40,755 nucleotides of DNA. Origin: Pseudoxanthomonas suwonensis J47. GTDB lineage: Bacteria > Pseudomonadota > Gammaproteobacteria > Xanthomonadales > Xanthomonadaceae. Within the stretch, counting starts at the first letter, position 1. Each line of letters begins with the position of its first letter. Below, piece by piece: positions 13,531-22,862 of this stretch. The notes beneath the pieces were generated by a model. That model worked only from the letters and a program-made list of their open reading frames with translations. It ran no database searches and was not told where the DNA came from. A program made the position numbers and the translations under genes. The stretch covers positions 225,914 through 266,668 of the forward strand of contig NZ_AZUZ01000006.1 of the NCBI RefSeq assembly GCF_000513955.1, given 5' to 3'.

Positions 13531-16500
13531 ATGTCTTCCGCTTCGCCTCCCCTGCCGCGGCGCGGCCAGGCCCGTGCCTGGTGGCGCGCACCCGCTTCCC
13601 CGTCGGCCCTGGCCTGGTACCTGGCCCAGGCCGCGCGCGCGCATGCCGGGCCGGTGCTGTTCGTGGCCCGCGACAACCAGTCCGCGCACCAGGTCGAGGC
13701 CGACCTGCTGACCCTGCTGGGCCCCGGCGGCGACCTGCCGGTGGTGCCGTTCCCGGACTGGGAAACGCTGCCCTACGACCGCTTCAGCCCGCACCCGGAC
13801 ATCGTCAGCCAGCGCCTGGCGGCGCTGCAGCGGCTGCCACGGCTGGAACGCGGCATCGTGGTGGTGCCGGTGCAGACCCTGCTGCAGCGCCTGCCGCCGC
13901 TGCGTTACATCGCCGGCGGCAGCTTCGACCTCACCACCGGGCAGCGCCTGGACCTGGACGCGGAGAAGCGCCGCCTCGAGTCGGCCGGCTACCGCAACGT
14001 GCCGCAGGTGCTGGACCCGGGCGACTTCGCCGTGCGCGGCGGCCTGCTCGACGTCTACCCGATGGGCGCCGAGGCGCCGTTGCGCATCGAGCTGCTGGAC
14101 GACGAGATCGATTCGATCCGCCGCTTCGACCCGGAAAGCCAGCGCTCGCTGGAGCGGATCGACGCGGTGCACATGCTGCCCGGGCGCGAGCTGCCGATGG
14201 ACGAGGCCAGCCTGGCGCGGGTGATGGACAGCCTGCGCGAGCGCTTCGACGTCGACACCCGGCGCAGCGCCCTGTACCAGGACCTCAAGGCCGGTATCGC
14301 CCCGGCCGGCATCGAGTACTACCTGCCGCTGTTCTTCCCGCCGGCCCGCGACGGCTCGCAGTCGACCGCGACCCTGTTCGACTACCTGCCGGTGTCGGCG
14401 CTGCCGGTGCTGGCCGACGGCAGCAACGCCGCCGCCGATGCGTTCTGGCAGCAGACCCGCAACCGCTACGAGCAGCGCCGCCACGACGTCGAGCACCCGG
14501 TGCTGGCGCCGGAGGAGCTGTACCTGCCGCCGGACGCGCTGCGCGAACGCCTGAACCAGGGCATCCGCATCGAGGTCTGCGGTGCCGGGCACGCGCGCTG
14601 CGAGGACGCGGCCGCGCTGGGCGACCAGCCGGCGCCGTCGCTGCCGGTGGCCAGCCGCGAACAGCACCTGGCCGGCGAGGCGCTGCGCTCGTTCCTGGGC
14701 AGCTACCCGGGCCGGGTGCTGGTCGCCGCCGATTCGCCAGGCCGCCGCGAGGCGCTGCTGGAAGTGCTGCAGGCGGCCAACCTGCAGCCGCAGCTGGTCG
14801 CCGACTTCCCCGCCTTCCTCGCCGGCAGCGAACGCTTCGCCCTGGCGGTCGCGCCGCTGGAGGACGGCTTCGCCCTCGACGCTCCGCAACTGGCGGTGCT
14901 CACCGAGCGCCAGCTGTTCCCGGAGCGCGCCACCCAGCCGCGCCGCGCGCGCCGCGCCGGCCGCGAGCCGGAAGCGATCATCCGTGACCTGGGCGAGCTG
15001 AGCGAGGGCGCCCCGATCGTCCACGAGGACCACGGCGTGGGCCGTTACCGGGGACTCGTCGCGATGGACATCGGCGGCATGCCCGGCGAGTTCCTCGACA
15101 TCGAGTACGCCAAGGGCGACCGCCTGTACGTGCCGGTGGCGCAGCTGCACCTGGTCAGCCGCTACTCCGGCGCCTCGCCGGAAACCGCGCCGCTGCATTC
15201 GCTGGGTGGCGAGCAATGGACCAAGGCCAAGCGCAAGGCGCAGGAGAAGGTCCGCGACGTCGCCGCCGAGCTGCTGGAGATCCAGGCGCGCCGCCAGGCC
15301 CGCGCCGGCCTGGCGCTGGACATCGACCGGGCCATGTACGAGGCCTTCGCCGCCGGCTTCCCGTTCGAGGAAACCCCGGACCAGCACGCGGCGATCGAGG
15401 CGGTGCTGCGCGACCTGCAGTCGTCGCAGCCGATGGACCGGGTGGTCTGCGGCGACGTCGGCTTCGGCAAGACCGAGGTCGCCGTGCGCGCCGCCTTCGC
15501 CGCCGCCAGCGGCGGCCGCCAGGTGGCGGTGCTGGTGCCGACCACCCTGCTGGCCGAGCAGCACTACCGCAACTTCCGCGACCGCTTCGCCGACTGGCCG
15601 CTCAAGGTCGAGGTGCTGTCGCGCTTCAAGTCGAAGAAGGAAATCGAGGCGGAACTCGAGAAGGTCGCGCGCGGCGAGATCGACGTGATCGTCGGCACCC
15701 ACCGCCTGCTGCAGCCGGACGTGAAGTTCAAGGACCTGGGCCTGGTCATCGTCGACGAGGAGCAGCGCTTCGGCGTGCGCCAGAAGGAGGCGCTGAAGGC
15801 GCTGCGCGCCAACGTGCACCTGCTCACCCTGACCGCCACCCCGATCCCGCGCACGCTCAACATGGCCATGGCCGGGCTGCGCGACCTCAGCATCATCGCC
15901 ACCCCGCCGCCGAACCGGCTGGCGGTGCAGACCTTCGTCGTGCCCTGGGACGACAACCAGCTGCGCGAAGCGTTCCAGCGCGAGCTGGCGCGCGGCGGCC
16001 AGCTGTACTTCCTGCACAACGACGTGGAAAGCATGGGCCGGATGCAGAAGCAGCTGGCCGAGCTGGTGCCCGAAGCGCGTATTGGTGTAGCCCACGGACA
16101 GATGCCCGAGCGCGAGCTGGAACGGGTGATGCTCGACTTCCAGAAGCAGCGCTACAACGTGCTGCTGGCCTCGACCATCATCGAGTCGGGCATCGACATC
16201 CCCAACGCCAACACCATCATCATCAACCGCGCCGACCGCTTCGGCCTGGCCCAGCTGCACCAGCTGCGCGGCCGGGTCGGCCGTTCGCACCACCGCGCCT
16301 ACGCCTACCTGCTGGTGCCGCCGGACCGCCGCGCGATGACCCCGGACGCGGAAAAGCGCCTGGAGGCGATCGCCTCGATGGACGAGCTCGGCGCCGGTTT
16401 CACCCTGGCCACCCACGACCTGGAGATCCGCGGCGCCGGCGAGCTGCTGGGCGAGGACCAGAGCGGGCAGATGGCCGAGGTCGGCTTCAGCCTCTATACC

Positions 16501-17013
16501 GAGCTGCTCGAACGTGCGGTGCGCAGCATCCGCCAGGGCAAGCTGCCGGACCTGGACGCCGGCGAGGAAGCGCGTGGCGCCGAGGTCGTGCTCAACGTGC
16601 CGGCGCTGATCCCGGACGACTACCTGCCCGACGTGCACACCCGCCTGACCCTGTACAAGCGCATCTCCAGCGCCCGCGACGGCGACGCGCTGCGCGAACT
16701 GCAGGTGGAGATGATCGACCGTTTCGGCCTGCTGCCGGACGCGGTCAGGAACCTGTTCGCCATCGCCGAGCTGAAGCTGCAGGCCCAGGCCCTGGGCATC
16801 CGCAAGCTGGAGCTGGGCGAAGGCGGCGGCCGCATCGTGTTCGAGGCCAGGCCCAGCGTCGACCCGATGGCGGTCATCCAGATGATCCAGAAGCAGCCGC
16901 GCCTGTACGCCATGGAAGGGCCGGACAAGCTGCGCATCAAGCACCCCCTCCCGGAAGCGGCCGACCGCTTCAACGCCGCGCGTGCCCTGCTGGCCACGCT
17001 GGCACCCCGCTGA
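13531..17013 (+). CDS. mfd: Transcription-repair coupling factor Mfd
   Basis: An 1160-residue Mfd, which removes stalled RNA polymerase and recruits UvrA to the lesion. The N-terminal UvrB-homology region (about 1-340) includes the GDLPVVPFPDWETLPYDRFS region, visible as FPDWETLPYDRFSPHPDIVSQ split by family alignment. The RNA-polymerase-interacting CarD-like domain is near 485-560 (PIVHEDHGVGRYRGL). The RecG-like translocase has Walker A GDVGFGKTEVA at 641-651, DEEQRFGV from 742, and motif VI LHQLRGRVGRSHHRAYA. The TRCF C-terminal domain is near 1005-1110. Length and domain order match E. coli Mfd (1148). A long frame on the opposite strand is its GC-rich shadow. Confidence 0.98.
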   Translation: MSSASPPLPRRGQARAWWRAPASPSALAWYLAQAARAHAGPVLFVARDNQSAHQVEADLLTLLGPGGDLPVVPFPDWETLPYDRFSPHPDIVSQRLAALQRLPRLERGIVVVPVQTLLQRLPPLRYIAGGSFDLTTGQRLDLDAEKRRLESAGYRNVPQVLDPGDFAVRGGLLDVYPMGAEAPLRIELLDDEIDSIRRFDPESQRSLERIDAVHMLPGRELPMDEASLARVMDSLRERFDVDTRRSALYQDLKAGIAPAGIEYYLPLFFPPARDGSQSTATLFDYLPVSALPVLADGSNAAADAFWQQTRNRYEQRRHDVEHPVLAPEELYLPPDALRERLNQGIRIEVCGAGHARCEDAAALGDQPAPSLPVASREQHLAGEALRSFLGSYPGRVLVAADSPGRREALLEVLQAANLQPQLVADFPAFLAGSERFALAVAPLEDGFALDAPQLAVLTERQLFPERATQPRRARRAGREPEAIIRDLGELSEGAPIVHEDHGVGRYRGLVAMDIGGMPGEFLDIEYAKGDRLYVPVAQLHLVSRYSGASPETAPLHSLGGEQWTKAKRKAQEKVRDVAAELLEIQARRQARAGLALDIDRAMYEAFAAGFPFEETPDQHAAIEAVLRDLQSSQPMDRVVCGDVGFGKTEVAVRAAFAAASGGRQVAVLVPTTLLAEQHYRNFRDRFADWPLKVEVLSRFKSKKEIEAELEKVARGEIDVIVGTHRLLQPDVKFKDLGLVIVDEEQRFGVRQKEALKALRANVHLLTLTATPIPRTLNMAMAGLRDLSIIATPPPNRLAVQTFVVPWDDNQLREAFQRELARGGQLYFLHNDVESMGRMQKQLAELVPEARIGVAHGQMPERELERVMLDFQKQRYNVLLASTIIESGIDIPNANTIIINRADRFGLAQLHQLRGRVGRSHHRAYAYLLVPPDRRAMTPDAEKRLEAIASMDELGAGFTLATHDLEIRGAGELLGEDQSGQMAEVGFSLYTELLERAVRSIRQGKLPDLDAGEEARGAEVVLNVPALIPDDYLPDVHTRLTLYKRISSARDGDALRELQVEMIDRFGLLPDAVRNLFAIAELKLQAQALGIRKLELGEGGGRIVFEARPSVDPMAVIQMIQKQPRLYAMEGPDKLRIKHPLPEAADRFNAARALLATLAPR

Positions 17014-17029
17014 TCCCCCCACCTCTTCG

Positions 17030-17638
17030 ATGTTCGATTCCGATCCCTCCCCCGAGTTCGATACGTTCGCCTGTTCGCTCGACGCCCTCGTTGCCAGCAT
17101 CGACGCCCGCGACCCCTACACCTGCGGCCATTGCGACCGCACCGGCCGCATCTCGCGCGCCCTGGGCCTGCGCCTGGACATGCACGGCGACGGCCTCAGG
17201 CAGCTGGAACTGGCCGCGCACTTCCACGACATCGGCAAGATCGGCATCCCCGACCACATCCTGCACAACCCCGGCCGCCTCGAGCAGGAGGACTGGGAGG
17301 TGATGAAGACCCATTCGGCGCTGGGCGAGCGCATCTTCCTGGCCAGCCACCGGCCGGACGCGGTCGCGGTGGCGAAGATCATCCGCCACCACCACGAGGC
17401 GATCGACGGCAGCGGTTATCCCGACCGCCTGGCCGGCGATGCGATCCCGCTGGCGGCGCGGGTCCTGCGCGTGGCCGATACCTACGACGCCGTCACCTCG
17501 CGCCGCCCCTACCACCCCGGCTGCGAGCACGAGGAGGCCATGCGCATCCTCCACGCCGAGCAGGACTGGAAGATCGACGGCGACGTGTTCCGCGAGTTCG
17601 AGCGGCTGATGCGCGACCGCGCCCTGCAGGCGACCTGA
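17030..17638 (+). CDS. HD-GYP domain phosphohydrolase
   Basis: A 202-residue protein consisting of little more than an HD-GYP domain. His34 (GHCDRTGRIS), His66-Asp67 in HFHDIGKIGIPD, the HHHEAIDGSGYP signature at 120-131, and VLRVADTYDAVTSRRPY are all present, so the metal site and GYP motif look intact. The known activity of the family is hydrolysis of cyclic di-GMP. There is no receiver or sensor domain, unlike RpfG. The start at ATG 17030, 16 nt after the mfd stop, was preferred to an in-frame ATG inside mfd. Co-transcription with mfd is likely. Confidence 0.9.
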   Translation: MFDSDPSPEFDTFACSLDALVASIDARDPYTCGHCDRTGRISRALGLRLDMHGDGLRQLELAAHFHDIGKIGIPDHILHNPGRLEQEDWEVMKTHSALGERIFLASHRPDAVAVAKIIRHHHEAIDGSGYPDRLAGDAIPLAARVLRVADTYDAVTSRRPYHPGCEHEEAMRILHAEQDWKIDGDVFREFERLMRDRALQAT

Positions 17639-17645
17639 GCCGCGC

Positions 17646-19479
17646 TCAGCCGGCCGGGTACAGCGGCCACAGCCACGGCACCAGCAGCACCGTCACCAGC
17701 AGCGCGATCAGTGCCAGCGGCGTGCCGATGCGCACGAAATCGCCGAACCGGTAGCCGCCCGGCCCGACCACCAGCGCGTTGACCGGCGAAGACACCGGGG
17801 TCATGAACGCCGCCGACGCGGCCAGCGCCACGGTCATCGCGAACGGATACGGCGACACCCCAGGTGCTGCGCCACCGCCAGCGCCACCGGCGCCATCAGC
17901 ACGGCGATGGCGGTGTTGGAGATGAACATCCCGAACACTGCGGTGACCACGAAGATCGCCGCCAGCGCCACCCGCGGCCCGGCATCGCCGACCAGGTCCA
18001 GCAGCAGGTCCGCGGCCAGGTCCACGCCGCCGGTGCGCTGCAGCGCCAGCGAGAACGGCAGCATGCCCACGATCAGCACCAGGCTGGGCCAGTGGACGGC
18101 GCGGTAGGCGCTGCGCAGGTCGATGCAGCCGGCCAGGCCCATCAGCAGGCAGCCGAGCAGCGCCGCGTGCACGTTCGGCACCACGCCCGAGACCATCAGC
18201 ATGATCGTCAGCGCCAGGCTGGCCAGCGCCGCCGGCGCGCGTTCGGCCGCCGGCGCCACCTCGTCCGCTTCCGACGGCATGCCCAGCAGGATCAGCCCGT
18301 CGGCGCCGGCGCCGAGCGCGCGGATCGCCGCCCACGGCCCGGCCACCAGCAGGGTATCGCCGGTCTCCAGCGGCTCGTCGGCCAGGTCGCGCACTTCGGC
18401 GGTGCGGCCCTTGCGCAGGCCGACCACGGCCAGGTCGTGGCGGTCGCGCAGCCGCGCGCGGTTGGCGCTGGTACCCGCCAGCGGCGAGTTCGCGCCGACC
18501 ATCAGCTCGGCCAGGCCGATGTCGTTGGCGTAGCCGCAGAAGTAGGTGCCTTCCAGCGGCAGCACCTGCAGGCCCAGCGCGGCCAGGTGCGACGCGGCAT
18601 CGATCCGCGGATCGGGCAGGTCCAGCCGCAGCACGTCGCCGGCATGCAGGCGGCGCGTGGGCGAACGCAGCCGGCGCTGTCCGCAGCGCCCGGACTGCTC
18701 GACCGCCAGCAGGTTCCAGCCCGCCAGTCCGGCCTCTTCCAGGCCGGTGCCGGCACGCCCGACCAGCGGCGACTCCGCGCCCACCCGTGCCCGGAACGCC
18801 CGTCCTTCCAGGCGGTACTGGCCGATCCAGTCCTGCAGCCGCGGCGCGCGATGCGAGGCCGGCGCGGTGCCGGTGCACAGCCAGCGCCGCGCCAGCAGCA
18901 TCCAGCCGATCGCCAGCAGCAGCACCGGCAGGCCGAACGGCAGGAAGTCGAAGAAGGCGAAGCCGGCGTGGCCTTCGCGCAGCAGCTCGCCGTGCACCAC
19001 CAGGTTGGGCGCGGTGGCCACCAGGGTCAGCATGCCGCTGCACAGCGCCGCCACGCTCAGCGGCATCATCAGCCGGCCCGGAGCGATACGGCTGGCGCGG
19101 GCGATGCGCAGCACGATCGGGATGAAGATCGCGACCACGCCGGTGGAACTCATCACCGAGCCGAGCGCGCGCCCACCGCCAGCATCAGCGCCACCACCAG
19201 CCCGGTCTCGCTGCTGCGGGCCACGCGCAGGATCAGCGGGCTCAACCGCTGGGCCACGCCGGTGCGCACCAGGCCCTGGCCAACCACGAACAGCAGCGCG
19301 ATCAGCACCACGCTCGGATCGGCGAAGCCGGCGATGGCCTCGCCGATGCCGATCACGCCGGTGAACGGCAGCAGCGCCATCACCAGCAGCGCGACCACGT
19401 CGGCGCGCGGACGCCCGTGCGAGAACAGGAGGATGGCCAGGCCCAGCAGCCCCAGCACCAGGGCGAGTTCGACGCTCAT
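17646..19479 (-). pseudogene. SLC13-family permease with RCK_C domains, two frameshifts
   Basis: A SLC13/DASS-type anion permease (predicted inner-membrane, with central TrkA-C/RCK_C-like regions) split over three frames. Segment 1 (19479 to about 19165) starts MSVELALVLGLLG and ends ...[12 protein letters not shown]-stop. Segment 2 resumes in another frame with [17 protein letters not shown]. The junction lies in a GCGCGCGC run at 19165-19172 that appears 2 nt too long. Segment 2 ends after ALAVAQHLG at a run of four C's (17858-17861) where one more base would restore [18 protein letters not shown], the start of segment 3, ending at 17646. With both repairs the protein would be about 610 residues and complete. 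Both indels are in simple runs, so they may be sequencing errors; otherwise the gene is dead. Confidence 0.85.
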
Positions 19480-19516
19480 CGGCGGCTCCCGGTCGCGGCC
19501 ATGGCGGTAGCGTGCG

Positions 19517-21085
19517 CTAGAGCTGCGACTCCACCGGCAGCCAGCCGATCGCCCGCGCCGCGGCGCGCTGCCACAGGCTCGCCTCGGGTTCGCGGTCCCA
19601 GGTTTGCGGCGGCTCGGCCGCGTCGTCGTGCCAGCGCAGCCCGCCGTCGGCCAGCTCAAGGCGGTAGCTGGTCTGCGCCGAGGTCTTGGCCGCGTACAGT
19701 GTCTCCAGCTGTTTCGCCGCGTCGCGGTCTTCGAACAGCAGGCCCATCTCGGTGTTGAGGTTCATCGAGCGTGGGTCGAGGTTGAACGAGCCGATGAAGC
19801 CACGCCGGCCGTCGACCACGAAGGCCTTGGTGTGCAGGCTGGCGCCGCTGGAGCCGAACAGGCTGGCATTGGGGCTGCCGTGCGCCTTGAGCTCGTACAG
19901 GGCGATGCCGCGCTCCAGCAGCGGGATGCGGTAGCCGGCGTAGCCGCCGTGCACGGCCAGCACGTCGTTGGCCGCCAGCGAGTTGGTGAGGATGCCCACG
20001 TCCACCCCGCGCCGGCGCATGCCCGCGAACCACTCCACGCCCTCGTTGCCGGGCACGAAGTACGGCGAGATCACCTTGAGATCGCGCTCCACCGAGTTGA
20101 TCTCCTGCACCAGCAGCGGGGTGATCCAGTCCGGCTGCGGCGTCGCGCCTTCGGCCTTCTCCGGCGGATCGGAGACCAGGGAGGCGGTGCGGGTCCAGTG
20201 CACCGGGCGCTTGCCCTGCAGCAGCTCGCGCACGCCCGGGGAGCCGCGCAGCCGCTTCGCGTAGGGACCGGCGCGGTCCGAGGTGAGCCCGGCGCCGAGG
20301 TTGCGGCGGGCGCGGTCCAGCGCGCCGGGTTCCGCTTCGGCCAGCGCTGCCAGCGGGATCGCCGAAACGCTGTTCCAGTACGCATCGAAGATCTCTTCGG
20401 CCTGGCGCACCGCCGGCCCGACCACCGCCACATCGGTGTCCATGAAGTTGATGTCGGCGGCGGCGTCGAAGTATTCGTCGCCGATGTTGCGGCCGCCGAC
20501 CACCGCCACCCGCCCGTCGGCCAGCCAGATCTTGTTGTGCATGCGCCGGTTGATGCTGAGGAAGCGCAGCAGCAGTTCGACCCCGCGCGCGATCGTGCCC
20601 TCGCGCGCCCGGGTCGGGTTGAACAGGCGCACCTCGATGTTCGGATGGCTGTCCAGCGCCGCCAGCACCGAATGGCTGCCGTGCACGTTGAGGTCGTCCA
20701 GCAGCAGCCGCACGCGGACGCCGCGGTCGGCCGCGCGCAGGACCTCGTTGTGGATGATGTTGCCGGTGAAGTCAGCGTGCCAGATGTAGTACAGCAGGTC
20801 GAGGCTGCGGCCGGCGGCGCGCGCGGTCATCGCCCGCACCGCGAAAGCGTCCAGGTTGTCGCCCAGGATCAGCATCCCGGTCTGCCCCGGCCGCGCCGCG
20901 GTCAGCGGTTCGACGGCGCGGTCCAGGGCGGTGGCCGCCGGCTCCATCGGCAGCGCCATGCTCACCGGCCCGCGCGCGCGCTCGGCGAAGCGGCCGTAGG
21001 CGTACAGCGACAGCACCGAAGCCAGCACGAACACGGCCAGGCCGATGGCCAGCCACTTGAGCACCTTCTTCGCCTTTGCCTTCAT
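19517..21085 (-). CDS. Phospholipase D-family protein, ClsC-like cardiolipin synthase
   Basis: A 522-residue membrane-anchored phospholipase D superfamily enzyme. A single N-terminal hydrophobic segment (WLAIGLAVFVLASVLSLYAY) is followed by two HKD motifs: HNKIWLADGRVAVVGGRNIG near 183 and HTKAFVVDGRRGFIGSFN near 415. Each is followed by the usual Asn and a D/E. ILGDNLDAFAVRAMTARAA and LLYYIWHADFTGN are typical of the ClsC group, which makes cardiolipin from phosphatidylethanolamine and phosphatidylglycerol; that specific reaction is inferred. The start at 21085 is preceded by a TAGAAT -10 at 21113-21118. The SLC13 remnant starts 37 nt downstream. Confidence 0.88.
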   Translation of the reverse strand: MKAKAKKVLKWLAIGLAVFVLASVLSLYAYGRFAERARGPVSMALPMEPAATALDRAVEPLTAARPGQTGMLILGDNLDAFAVRAMTARAAGRSLDLLYYIWHADFTGNIIHNEVLRAADRGVRVRLLLDDLNVHGSHSVLAALDSHPNIEVRLFNPTRAREGTIARGVELLLRFLSINRRMHNKIWLADGRVAVVGGRNIGDEYFDAAADINFMDTDVAVVGPAVRQAEEIFDAYWNSVSAIPLAALAEAEPGALDRARRNLGAGLTSDRAGPYAKRLRGSPGVRELLQGKRPVHWTRTASLVSDPPEKAEGATPQPDWITPLLVQEINSVERDLKVISPYFVPGNEGVEWFAGMRRRGVDVGILTNSLAANDVLAVHGGYAGYRIPLLERGIALYELKAHGSPNASLFGSSGASLHTKAFVVDGRRGFIGSFNLDPRSMNLNTEMGLLFEDRDAAKQLETLYAAKTSAQTSYRLELADGGLRWHDDAAEPPQTWDREPEASLWQRAAARAIGWLPVESQL

Positions 21086-21112
21086 CGCGCCTGCCAGCCG
21101 GGTGATGGGCGG

Positions 21113-21118
21113 ATTCTA
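21113..21118 (-). promoter_or_regulatory. -10 element upstream of the phospholipase D gene
   Basis: Minus-strand TAGAAT in CCTAGAATCC, 27 nt before the ATG. No clear -35. Confidence 0.35.
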
Positions 21119-21164
21119 GGTGCTGGCCGCGAGAAGGCCGCGTGGCGCCGGCGGCGGCCCAAGC

Positions 21165-22103
21165 TCATCCGGCCATCAACCCGTGCAGCGGCGCGGCGGT
21201 TTCCTGCCGGGCCTCGTCGGCGATCCAGGCGGCCACCGCTTCCACTTCCGGGCGCAGCTCGGCCTCGGCCTGCAGCAGCCAGTAACCATGGCCTGACGCT
21301 TCCGGCGCGGGCAGGTCTTCCAGCACCACCAGGCGGCCTTCCTCCAGCAGCGGCCGTATCAGTTCGCGGCGCCCGAGGGCGATGCCCTGCCCGGCCAGCG
21401 CCGCCTGGATCACCAGGTCGTACTGGTTGAAATGCAGGATCGCGCGCGGACGCGCCTGGCCCCAGCCGACCGAGGCCAGCCACGGCAGCCACTGGATCCA
21501 TGGATAGCCCGGCTTCTCGAACTCCAGAAGGGTCAGCTCCGCCAGCGACGCGGGTCCGTCGAGCGCGCCGGGCTTCAGCTCCGTGCTGGCCACCGGGACC
21601 ACGGTCTCGTGGAACAGCAGGCGCGCCCCGGGCGGCGCGCGGCCGGCGCTGGTGTAGCGGATCGCAAGGTCGACGCCATCGTTGCGCAGGTCGACCACGC
21701 GGTTGTGCGCCGAAACGCGCACGTCCACGCCCGGGTGCCGCGCCTGGAAGCGGCTCAGCCGCGGCAGCAGCCACAGGCCGGTGAAACCGATCGTGGCGCT
21801 GACCGTGACCGGGCGCGTGCGGATGCGGTCGTGCAGCGCGCCCATGGCGTCCTGCAGCTGCTGCAGGGCGGCGTCGGCGCTGCGGAACAGGCGTTCGCCC
21901 TCGGCGGTGAACGCGAGCGAGCGGTGGCCGCGGCGGAACAGGCGCGCGCCGACCTGCTCTTCCAGCCCCTGCACCTGGCGGCTGACCGCCGACTGGGTGA
22001 GGCACAGCTCGCGCGCGGCTTCGGTAATGCTCATGTGCCGCCCGACCGCGACGAAACCGCGCAGCAGGTCCAGCGACGGCAACCGGTGCAGGTCCACTGG
22101 CAT
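21165..22103 (-). CDS. LysR-family transcriptional regulator (GcvA-like)
   Basis: A 312-residue LysR regulator. The winged helix-turn-helix is at 1-65 (SLDLLRGFVAVGRHMSITEAA, read as LLRGFVAVGRHMSITEAA, then LCLTQSAVSRQVQGLEEQ). The effector-binding domain begins near 95 (VTVSATIGFTGLWLLPRL) and includes VDLAIRYTSAG and AGQGIALGRREL, as in GcvA-type members. The start is the ATG at 22103; GGAGG lies only 1-2 nt before it, which is unusually close, and a GTG at 22175 would add 24 basic residues. It is divergent from an MFS remnant 95 nt away, its likely former target. That target is now truncated. Confidence 0.92.
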   Translation of the reverse strand: MPVDLHRLPSLDLLRGFVAVGRHMSITEAARELCLTQSAVSRQVQGLEEQVGARLFRRGHRSLAFTAEGERLFRSADAALQQLQDAMGALHDRIRTRPVTVSATIGFTGLWLLPRLSRFQARHPGVDVRVSAHNRVVDLRNDGVDLAIRYTSAGRAPPGARLLFHETVVPVASTELKPGALDGPASLAELTLLEFEKPGYPWIQWLPWLASVGWGQARPRAILHFNQYDLVIQAALAGQGIALGRRELIRPLLEEGRLVVLEDLPAPEASGHGYWLLQAEAELRPEVEAVAAWIADEARQETAAPLHGLMAG

Positions 22104-22198
22104 TCCTCCCACGAATGCGAACAGTCCGAAATGTCGTTTGAGCCGGGCGCGGCGACCGCGCTTAACTGCGGCCACGGCAGCTTACACGGATCGCGACG

Positions 22199-22478
22199 AT
22201 GGCCAACGGCACTCCCGGGGATTCCACTGTTGCATGCAACCCGGCCCCGGAGCGGAGCCGGATCTGGGTGGTGGTGCTGGCCGCCGGCGCGGTGATGGGC
22301 CTGGCCCTGGGCATGCGCCACGTGCAGGGGCTGTTCCTGCTGCCAGTGACCGGGACGCGGGGCTGGTCGCGCGAACTGTTCGGCTTCGCCCTGGCGGTGC
22401 AGAACCTGGCCTGGGGCCTGGCCCAGCCACTGGCGGGGATGGTGGCCGACCGTTACGGCGCCGGCCGCGTGGTCGCCA
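22199..22478 (+). pseudogene. MFS transporter, N-terminal remnant
   Basis: About 93 residues of a major facilitator superfamily permease: two hydrophobic segments (IWVVVLAAGAVMGLALGM and the FGFALAVQNLAWGLAQPLAG region) and the cytoplasmic motif A, GMVADRYGAGRVV. At 22479 the transporter sequence stops and an SDR C-terminus begins in another frame. Read onward in the MFS frame, the product runs into arginine-rich nonsense to a stop at 23023. More than three quarters of the transporter is missing. Confidence 0.85.
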
Positions 22479-22763
22479 GTGGCCTATGCCGCCACCAAGG
22501 CGGCCATCGAAACGCTCACCGTCGGACTGGCGCGCGAACTCGCCGCCGACCGCATCCACGTCAACGCGGTGGCGCCCGGCACCGTCGACACCACCATCCA
22601 CGCGCGCGCCGGCGAACCGGGCCGCGCCGCACGCGTCGCGGCGCGGATCCCGCTGCAGCGTCCCGGCCAGCCGGAGGAGATCGCCGATGCGGTGGCGTGG
22701 CTGCTCTCCGACCGGGCCACCTACGTGACCGGCAGCGTGGTCGCGGTCACCGGCGGACTGTAG
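22479..22763 (+). pseudogene. Short-chain dehydrogenase, C-terminal remnant
   Basis: About 94 residues of an SDR oxidoreductase beginning exactly at the catalytic YxxxK motif: AYAATKAAIETLT, then RIHVNAVAPGTVDT and the terminal YVTGSVVAVTGG. The N-terminal Rossmann half (TGxxxGIG) is missing and the frame differs from the preceding MFS remnant. It ends with a normal stop codon. It has a GTG at its first base but no ribosome site, so expression is unlikely. Confidence 0.88.
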
Positions 22764-22800
22764 GACGGCGCGCTCTCCGGCAACCCGTTCCCGGAAAGAA

Positions 22801-22833
22801 GCGGCCCGCCCGGTGCATGACCGGACGGGCCGC
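22801..22833. terminator. Bidirectional terminator-like hairpin
   Basis: A 14-bp stem (GCGGCCCGCCCGGT with its near-complement, one mismatch) and loop GCATG between the convergent SDR remnant and M13 peptidase gene, about 30 nt from the latter's stop. No T-tract on either side. Confidence 0.6.
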
Positions 22834-22862
22834 GGATCCAACCCTTGCGGGGCGATCGGGGA

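Noticed and set aside
13423-17100. 1225-residue reading frame on the minus strand opposite mfd
   Set aside because: Typical GC-rich shadow of a long gene: low-complexity composition (Arg, Gln, Val, Leu), no recognisable motif, and mfd on the plus strand is unambiguous.
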